From Flavobacteriaceae bacterium (GTDB lineage: Bacteria > Bacteroidota > Bacteroidia > Flavobacteriales > Flavobacteriaceae), in the NCBI GenBank assembly GCA_947377425.1, contig CANCFZ010000002.1, positions 1 to 34,774 on the forward strand: a stretch of DNA of 34,774 nucleotides, given 5' to 3'. Made by a program: the position numbers and the translations under genes. Below, one piece after another: positions 28,610-34,774 of this stretch (positions are counted from its first letter, which is position 1; the number at the start of each line of letters is the position of its first letter). A model generated the notes under the pieces. The model saw only the letters and a program-made list of their open reading frames with translations. It searched no databases and was not told the origin of the DNA.

Positions 28610-29788
28610 TTATGCTTTTTCAATTACAATTGCAGAAGCGCCACCTCCACCATTACAAATTGCAGCAGCTCCAATTTTTGCATTGTTTTGTTGTAAAACA
28701 TTAATTAGGGTAACAACAATTCTAGCGCCCGAACAACCTAGTGGATGTCCTAATGAAACGGCACCTCCATTTACATTTATTTTATCATTTGATAATCCTA
28801 ATATTTTTGCATTAGCTAAACCTACAACAGAAAAAGCCTCATTAAATTCAAAATAATCAACATCTGAAATTGATAATCCAGCTTTAGTTAATGCTTTTGG
28901 AATTGCTTTTGCAGGTGTAGTTGTAAACCATTTTGGTTCTTGTGCTGCATCGGCATAAGATTTTATATATGCTAATGGTTTTAATCCCATAGCCATTGCT
29001 TTTTCTTCACTCATTAAAATTACTGCTGCTGCACCATCATTAATAGTAGAAGCATTTGCTGCAGTAACCGTTCCATCTTTTGTGAAAACGGCATTAAGCA
29101 TTGGAATTTTATCTAAGCTTACGTTGGTATATTCTTCATCTTTGGTAACCATTATTGGGTCACCTTTTCTTTGAGGAACGGCAACCGGAACTATTTCTGA
29201 ATCAAATTTTCCAGCTTCCCAAGCTTTAGCAGAACGCTCATAGGATTGAATTGCGAAAGCATCTTGTTCTTCACGAGTGATTTTATATTCTGAAGCACAT
29301 AAGTCAGCAGAAACTCCCATTGCATTATTATCGTAAGCATCAACAAGTCCATCTTTTTGCATTCCGTCTTGCATTGTAGCTGGTCCAAATTTCACACCAT
29401 TTCTCATGTGAACGTAATGTGGAATCAAACTCATGTTTTCCATTCCTCCTGCAACGACTATTTCGGCATCGCCAGCCATAATTGCTTGTGCTCCAAACAT
29501 AATAGCTTTCATTCCAGAAGCACAAACTTTATTTACTGTTGTACAAGCAACTTCATTTGATAATCCAGCAAAAATTGCAGCTTGTCTAGCAGGAGCTTGA
29601 CCAACACCAGCTTGAACTACATTTCCCATAAAAACTTCATCAACTAAATTTGGGTCTAAGTTAATTTTATTTAAAGCGCCTTTTATAGCTGCTGCACCAA
29701 GATGGGGTGCAGGAACAGTTGATAAAGCTCCCATAAAACTTCCAATTGGAGTTCTAACAGCTGAAACGATTACTATCTTTTTATTCAT
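28610..29788 (-). CDS. Acetyl-CoA C-acyltransferase (thiolase)
   Basis: Likely start MNKKIVIVSAVRTPIGSFMG at 29788; NKVCASGMKAIMFG; NVNGGAVSLGHPLGCSGARI; AICNGGGGASAIVIE. Confidence 0.94.
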   Translation of the reverse strand: MNKKIVIVSAVRTPIGSFMGALSTVPAPHLGAAAIKGALNKINLDPNLVDEVFMGNVVQAGVGQAPARQAAIFAGLSNEVACTTVNKVCASGMKAIMFGAQAIMAGDAEIVVAGGMENMSLIPHYVHMRNGVKFGPATMQDGMQKDGLVDAYDNNAMGVSADLCASEYKITREEQDAFAIQSYERSAKAWEAGKFDSEIVPVAVPQRKGDPIMVTKDEEYTNVSLDKIPMLNAVFTKDGTVTAANASTINDGAAAVILMSEEKAMAMGLKPLAYIKSYADAAQEPKWFTTTPAKAIPKALTKAGLSISDVDYFEFNEAFSVVGLANAKILGLSNDKINVNGGAVSLGHPLGCSGARIVVTLINVLQQNNAKIGAAAICNGGGGASAIVIEKA

Positions 29789-29989
29789 AATATTTTGTAT
29801 TGTCCCAAAGTATTGGGAGTTGTTTGTTAGTTTGTTATGCAAATTTACTATTTTTTAGGGAAACTTCATTTTTAAGCTAAAGAAATCCAGAATTTATTTA
29901 AGATTAATAAAATAATAATTTCTATTTAATTGATTTTTAATCATTTCATAAAAACGAAAAATTTATATGAAAAAAAAGAGTTTAAAATG

Positions 29990-30020
29990 TTGTAAATATT
30001 ATAATGATACGTTACATTTG
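29990..30020 (+). promoter_or_regulatory. Bacteroidota-type promoter for the tRNA cluster
   Basis: ttg (29990-29992), 20-nt spacer, tacatttg (30013-30020). Confidence 0.65.
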
Positions 30021-30063
30021 CAACCGCTCAAAGAGAAAAGTTCTTATACTTTATATTGAATTT

Positions 30064-30150
30064 GGAGAGTTGCCTGAGTGGCCGAAAGGACATGTTTGCT
30101 AAACATGCGTATGGGAAACTGTACCAAGGGTTCGAATCCCTTACTCTCCG
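30064..30150 (+). tRNA. tRNA-Ser (GCT)
   Basis: ggagagt...tttgctaaa anticodon loop...ggttcgaatccc...actctccg; long variable arm. Confidence 0.93.
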
Positions 30151-30159
30151 CTTTTTTTT

Positions 30160-30234
30160 CGGGGTGTAGCGTAGCCCGGTTATCGCGCCTGCTTTGGGAG
30201 CAGGAGGCCGCAGGTTCGAATCCTGCCACCCCGA
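30160..30234 (+). tRNA. tRNA-Pro (TGG)
   Basis: cggggtg...cctgctttgggagcagg...aggttcgaatcctgccaccccga. Confidence 0.93.
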
Positions 30235-30259
30235 CTTTTAATATTTATTTATTAAAATT

Positions 30260-30333
30260 GGTTCCATAGCTCAGCTGGATAGAGCAACGCACTTCTAATG
30301 CGTAGGTCGAAGGTTCGAATCCTTCTGGGATCA
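30260..30333 (+). tRNA. tRNA-Arg (TCT)
   Basis: ggttccatagctcagctggatagagcaacgcacttctaatgcg...aggttcgaatccttctgggatca. Confidence 0.93.
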
Positions 30334-30339
30334 CTTGAC

Positions 30340-30367
30340 AAACCTTCTTGAAAAAGAGGGTTTTTTT
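30340..30367 (+). terminator. Rho-independent-like terminator after the tRNA cluster
   Basis: aaaccttctt-gaaa-aagagggttttttt. Confidence 0.75.
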
Positions 30368-30661
30368 GTTTTCAACTTTCTGTTAAAACATATCTAAAAA
30401 AGTGCATTATTTGTAAAAATAAGCTGCTCCTCAGCTAGCGCATACGTCACTCCAGTGCCCAAAAAGTAAAACTAAAATTAACTGTATAACAGCAATGGTG
30501 TAACTTTTTTTATTAAATTCGTTTTAAATTTAGGAATAAAAAATAGAATTTTGGCAAAAAAAGATGGTACTTATTTTTTTTTAAGAAAAAATTGTGGTAC
30601 AAGTGTGATACTTGCGCTAGCGATTAGAAAACAAAAAAAATAACAATTTAAAAATAAAATT

Positions 30662-31093
30662 ATGACAGCAATTAACCCTTGGATTAACTTTAACGGAAAT
30701 ACCGAAGAAGCATTCACTTTTTATAAATCAGTTTTTGGTGGCGAGTTTACAAAGATTATTCGTTTTAAGGATATATCAAGCGATGAATTTCCTGTAGCAG
30801 AAAACGAAGCTGAAAAAATAATGCAAATTGTTTTGCCCATAGGTAAAAACATTTTAATAGCTAATGACGTTCCAGAAATTTTGGGAAAAACAAACGAAAA
30901 CGAAAACAGATCTAAAATAGCAATTAGTGTAGAAAGTCGAGAAGAAGCGGATAAATTATTCAATGGACTTTCGGCAGGAGGACAAATTGAAATGCCTATT
31001 TTGGATACTCCTTGGGGTTCCTATTTTGGAATGTTTAGAGACAAATATGGAATTGAATGGATGGTAGATTTTGATCCAAATTATAAAGGGTAA
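30662..31093 (+). CDS. VOC/PhnB-like glyoxalase-fold protein
   Basis: 143 aa; INPWINFNGNTEEAFTFYKSVFGGEFTKIIRFKD; PWGSYFGMFRDKYGIEWMVDF. Confidence 0.92.
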   Translation: MTAINPWINFNGNTEEAFTFYKSVFGGEFTKIIRFKDISSDEFPVAENEAEKIMQIVLPIGKNILIANDVPEILGKTNENENRSKIAISVESREEADKLFNGLSAGGQIEMPILDTPWGSYFGMFRDKYGIEWMVDFDPNYKG

Positions 31094-31149
31094 ATTCAAA
31101 CTAAGAAAAATACAAGCTGACTCACGAATCATTTCGTTTACATATAGAC

Positions 31150-31187
31150 AAAAAAAACTATAACCTCACCGTTATAGTTTTTTTTTT
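31150..31187. terminator. Terminator stem-loop after the VOC gene
   Basis: aaaaaaaactataac-ctcacc-gttatagttttttttt. Confidence 0.88.
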
Positions 31188-31231
31188 GAATTCCAATTTT
31201 CTTCTTATCTTGTGGCTGAAAATTCATTCTA

Positions 31232-31927
31232 ATGAAATCCATTTTTGTTTCTCTTCTGTTTTTTTTCTTGTTTCTTTTTGTAGGTTGTAAATCTACCGAA
31301 TCTTCTATGGCAAGTAAGAAGGAACTAATTAAAAATAATTATTTAAAGGGTAATTCTATTGCATTATATGACGGAATCAACGATACTACTTTTGTAAAAC
31401 TTAAAAATTTCAGTGGCGATTTTATTTTTGATATGAAGTATGCTACTGAAGCTAATTTTCTTAAAACTAAAGTGTATGATTGTGATGAATGTTATTTGAG
31501 ATTAAAAACAATAAAATTTCTTATTGAGGCTAATGCTGAATTTCAATCGTTAGGATATAGAATAAAATTATTTGATTGTTATCGTCCGTTGGATATTCAA
31601 AAGAAGATGTGGGAAATTGTTTCAAATGCTGATTATGTTGCCGATCCAAAGAAAGGTTCAATTCATAATAGAGGAGCAGCAGTTGATATTACGTTGGTTG
31701 ATAAAGATGGAAATGAATTGGATATGGGAACTTCATTTGATTTTTTTGGTCCAGAAGCTGCTCATAATTATCAAGGGTTTTCAAGAAAAATCAGAAAAAA
31801 CAGAACTTTATTGAAAGAAGTAATGCTGAAACACAATTTCAAATCATTTGATTCCGAATGGTGGCATTATAATTTGGTTGATAGTAATAAAGATAAACTG
31901 GCTAATTTTAAATGGAAATGTAATTAA
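31232..31927 (+). CDS. M15 family D-Ala-D-Ala dipeptidase, lipoprotein
   Basis: 231 aa; lipobox-like FLFVGCKS; CYRPLDIQKKMWE; GSIHNRGAAVDITLVDKDG; EWWHYNL. Confidence 0.9.
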   Translation: MKSIFVSLLFFFLFLFVGCKSTESSMASKKELIKNNYLKGNSIALYDGINDTTFVKLKNFSGDFIFDMKYATEANFLKTKVYDCDECYLRLKTIKFLIEANAEFQSLGYRIKLFDCYRPLDIQKKMWEIVSNADYVADPKKGSIHNRGAAVDITLVDKDGNELDMGTSFDFFGPEAAHNYQGFSRKIRKNRTLLKEVMLKHNFKSFDSEWWHYNLVDSNKDKLANFKWKCN

Positions 31928-32491
31928 TTATTCTATACATTTTAAATAGTCCATGAAGAAATGATCTGGATTGTATGTTTTTTTATCAACTTCAGAAACC
32001 AATTCGCTTTTGGTAATATAATCAACAGTTTCACCAGAAAATTTTATTCGGACAAATGATATTGGTGATTTTTTTAGTTCCTCAAAAGTATCTTTCATAA
32101 ACAAGAAATAACCGCCTAAAATTCTACTGGTTTCATTGTTATTTCTCACCGAGTTCCCACAAGATTCTTGTTCTATTCCTAATAAGGTAACAATTTTGCC
32201 ATTATTTAATTGAATGTATATTCTGGAATCTTTATCCAAACATTTTGCCGAAATAAAATCAGTGCTTTTTTGAATCATTTGCATGTTCAATGATAATAAT
32301 CCATCAGCATTTATTAAAGAAAAGAATATTGAAGTTTGGCTATTTCCAAAAACACGTTCGTGAATTACATAATCTTGAGTTGATTTGTATGTACCTAAAC
32401 TATCTTTTACATTGGTGCTATATTCACATTCTTTTTGAGCAAAAGTTGTGATAGAAAACAATAGGAATGCTAGAAATAATAACTTTTTCAT
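31928..32491 (-). CDS. Hypothetical secreted protein
   Basis: 187 aa; signal peptide MKKLLFLAFLLFSITTFAQ; no recognised domain. Confidence 0.7.
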   Translation of the reverse strand: MKKLLFLAFLLFSITTFAQKECEYSTNVKDSLGTYKSTQDYVIHERVFGNSQTSIFFSLINADGLLSLNMQMIQKSTDFISAKCLDKDSRIYIQLNNGKIVTLLGIEQESCGNSVRNNNETSRILGGYFLFMKDTFEELKKSPISFVRIKFSGETVDYITKSELVSEVDKKTYNPDHFFMDYLKCIE

Positions 32492-33676
32492 TTAGGATTT
32501 TATTTTGGTGCAAAGTAACACAATTTTAGCATCATTTTTATCGGTTGTAAAAAAACAATAAACGTTTCCACCATCTTTTATTTTCCATTTTTTTCTTATT
32601 ATTTCTACCGAATCTGGAAAATTTCTAGTAGTGACGTTTGCTTTTTGATTGGAAAGATTAGAATGAACATCTTTTTTAGAATAATCAATTATTTTGTCAA
32701 TTTGAAAAACTCTACCAGGGAACTCGATTAACTCCTCTGAAGTGTAAAGATGGGAGTTTTGATGCAATTTATCTAATGAAAATTGAGTGGCTACTTCTAT
32801 AAATCCACCCGATTTCATTATAGCACTATTGGGTTCGTATAGATATTTTTTAGGCAAACCCAAAGAAGCATAATTTTCAGAATTGATATTGAATTGAAAG
32901 GTTTGCTTTTCATCTTTGCTAAAATTGATAGTCTTAATTGTAACGTCATTTTGAAAGTCTTTTTCAATCTCCCATAATAATTCTTTAACTTCATTATCAA
33001 CAGCTACAATGTGAATTGTTTTTACATTTTTCAATTCAGATAAACCAGCTGTAATATCAAGAATAGGGGCTGTTTTGATTAAAATGTTATTGGTGTATTG
33101 AAAATAGAAGTCTTGTAATTCGGGAACATTAGGCAGGCAATCTTTGAGCAGGAACACTTTTCCTTTTACATCATTTCTTCTGGATGGATCGATATAAATC
33201 CAGTCAAATTTTTGGTTTAATTCTTCTATAATTTCTGAACTATCGCCACAAATACAATTTATATTATTGCATTCTAATTGTTCAAAATTTGAAGTAACAA
33301 TTTCGGACAATTTTTCATTAATTTCACAATGAATTACTTGATTTACTTTTTTAGAAAAGTAAAAATCATCTATTCCAAAACCACCGGATAAGTCAATTAG
33401 ATTTTTTCCTGAAACTATTTCAGATTTGTATTGTGCCGTAATTTCGGATGATGTTTGTTCAACAGAAATTTTACTTGGATAAATTATGTTTTTAGTAGTA
33501 AACCAAGTTGGTAGTTTGTCTTTGCTTTTAGTTCGAGCTTCAATTTGATTTAAAATAATTTTAAAATCTACTTCGGGAAATGGATTTTTTTGAAATGCTA
33601 ATTTAGAACTATCAGAACCTGTTTTTTCATAGATATAGTTCTGTATTTCAAGATTTAAAATTTCGTTAGTATTCAT
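32492..33676 (-). CDS. Class I SAM-dependent methyltransferase with THUMP-like C-terminal region
   Basis: 394 aa; LIDLSGGFGIDDFYFSKKVNQVIHCEINEKL; FDWIYIDPSRR; C-terminal VTTRNFPDSVEIIRKKWKIKDGGNVYCFFTT. Confidence 0.85.
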   Translation of the reverse strand: MNTNEILNLEIQNYIYEKTGSDSSKLAFQKNPFPEVDFKIILNQIEARTKSKDKLPTWFTTKNIIYPSKISVEQTSSEITAQYKSEIVSGKNLIDLSGGFGIDDFYFSKKVNQVIHCEINEKLSEIVTSNFEQLECNNINCICGDSSEIIEELNQKFDWIYIDPSRRNDVKGKVFLLKDCLPNVPELQDFYFQYTNNILIKTAPILDITAGLSELKNVKTIHIVAVDNEVKELLWEIEKDFQNDVTIKTINFSKDEKQTFQFNINSENYASLGLPKKYLYEPNSAIMKSGGFIEVATQFSLDKLHQNSHLYTSEELIEFPGRVFQIDKIIDYSKKDVHSNLSNQKANVTTRNFPDSVEIIRKKWKIKDGGNVYCFFTTDKNDAKIVLLCTKIKS

Positions 33677-33691
33677 TAAAAAAAAGCTGAA

Positions 33692-34774
33692 TTAAATGTT
33701 TTTAGTTAAAATTTTAATGATTTTATTTTCTGGAAAAAACTCTTTCCCAATAACTTTTAAGATGGTGTAAAGCGGAATTGCGATTATCATTCCGGTAATT
33801 CCAAATAAAGTTCCAATAATAAGAATGACTAAAAATATTTCTAAAGGATGAGAATTGACGCTTTTAGAAAATATAATTGGAGAAGAAACATTATTGTCAA
33901 TTAATTGAACAATAAAAAAACCAATGGTAACATAGATTGTTGTGGGTAAAATAACAGTTTGAAAATCACTTCCAATATTACTCAACATTGTTAAAATTCC
34001 GGCTAAAATGGATGCTATGAATGGTCCTATGTAGGGAATGATGTTTAGTAACCCACACAAAAAAGCGATGACTATTGCGTTTTCAACTCCAAAGATGAGT
34101 AAAACAATTAGATATAAAATGAATACTACAGTTAATTGAATAAATAAACCGATGAAATATCGAGTAAGAAGTAATCTTGTTTTTTCAATTGAGTTAAGAA
34201 TTTTTTCTTCGTGTTCATCAGGAAGAATTTTTTTCATTCCAATGATAAACTGAACTTTGTCTTTTAAGAAAAAGAAACTTATGAAAAACACGGTTACTAA
34301 TCCAATTCCCAAACTACTAAGAGTTCCAATTATAGAATTAAAAAAATCAGTCAAAAAGTTAAAATTCAATCGTGAAGTTATATCAGATTCTTTAATTAAT
34401 TTAGAACTATTAATACTGTGTCTGTCTAAATAAACACTTAATTGATTGTATAATTCAACACATCTAAGTTCAATTGATTTAGTATCTAATAATGATAAAT
34501 TAGTGCTTTGGGATGTTATTAAAGGTACAAAAAGCATAATCAATCCAATGATCAACAATAAAAATAAGATTAAGGTTGTTGCTACGGCTAAAGTATTTTT
34601 AAATTTTAATCTTCTTTTAAAAAATTCCACTATTGGATTGGCAATCATTGAAAAAATCACAGAAACAATTAAATATAGTAGTACAGTTTGAACTAAATAA
34701 ATAAAATATAATCCAACAAAAATTAAAGTTAAAACTCCAAGTGCTCTTAGTATTCCGTTTGCAAGTATTTTTGA
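33692..34774 (-). CDS. AI-2E family transporter (permease), 5' truncated by window edge
   Basis: Reading frame stays open from 34660 to the window end (SKILANGILRALGVLTLIFVGLYFIYLVQTVLLYLIVSVIFSMIANP...); CGLLNIIPYIGPFIASI; HPLEIFLVILIIGTLFGITGMIIAIPLYTILKVI. Confidence 0.88.
   Translation of the reverse strand, partial: SKILANGILRALGVLTLIFVGLYFIYLVQTVLLYLIVSVIFSMIANPIVEFFKRRLKFKNTLAVATTLILFLLLIIGLIMLFVPLITSQSTNLSLLDTKSIELRCVELYNQLSVYLDRHSINSSKLIKESDITSRLNFNFLTDFFNSIIGTLSSLGIGLVTVFFISFFFLKDKVQFIIGMKKILPDEHEEKILNSIEKTRLLLTRYFIGLFIQLTVVFILYLIVLLIFGVENAIVIAFLCGLLNIIPYIGPFIASILAGILTMLSNIGSDFQTVILPTTIYVTIGFFIVQLIDNNVSSPIIFSKSVNSHPLEIFLVILIIGTLFGITGMIIAIPLYTILKVIGKEFFPENKIIKILTKNI

Noticed and set aside
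30044-30269. ORFs of 61 and 63 aa over the tRNA cluster
   Set aside because: Overlap three clear tRNA genes; the AGSNPATPT-type sequence is a common tRNA translation artefact.
30260-30660. Integrative element attached to the tRNA-Arg 3' end
   Set aside because: No integrase gene and no recognisable repeat of the tRNA 3' end in the window.
2674-34774. Phage, restriction-modification, toxin-antitoxin, or dedicated anti-phage defence system
   Set aside because: No gene with recognisable hallmark domains of these systems; the window is largely metabolic apart from the features listed.

Overview
This is an AT-rich, Flavobacterium-like (Bacteroidota) chromosomal window, mostly core metabolism plus a few accessory segments. 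Left to right: (i) a cluster of about 60-bp hairpin repeats with conserved ends surrounding a small GIY-YIG nuclease gene; (ii) an HU-like DNA-binding protein with a 22-bp-period repeat array upstream; (iii) nnrD; (iv) a 2396-aa secreted protein ending in what looks like a type C T9SS sorting domain; (v) thrA-thrB-thrC, preceded by an unlisted 35-aa Thr-rich leader-peptide ORF and carrying a palindromic repeat at the thrA/thrB junction; (vi) hutH-like lyase and DinB-like protein; (vii) an Asp-rich protein, a deoxyhypusine-synthase-like gene and a biosynthetic arginine decarboxylase with an unlisted 59-aa upstream ORF; (viii) aroB; (ix) a photolyase/cryptochrome cluster (TIGR03643-like, DUF2452-like, flavin reductase, photolyase, an unlisted DUF2256-like zinc-ribbon ORF, cry-DASH); (x) proline dehydrogenase; (xi) NlpC/P60 peptidase and thiolase; (xii) a tRNA-Ser/Pro/Arg cluster; (xiii) VOC protein, M15 dipeptidase, a hypothetical, a SAM methyltransferase and a truncated AI-2E family transporter. 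The best candidates for something under-described are the hairpin family around the GIY-YIG gene (stem sequence changes while pairing is kept), the Thr-rich leader, the HU-upstream array, and the palindrome at the thrA stop that has a near-copy inside thrB. No searches were run; family names come from reading the translations.
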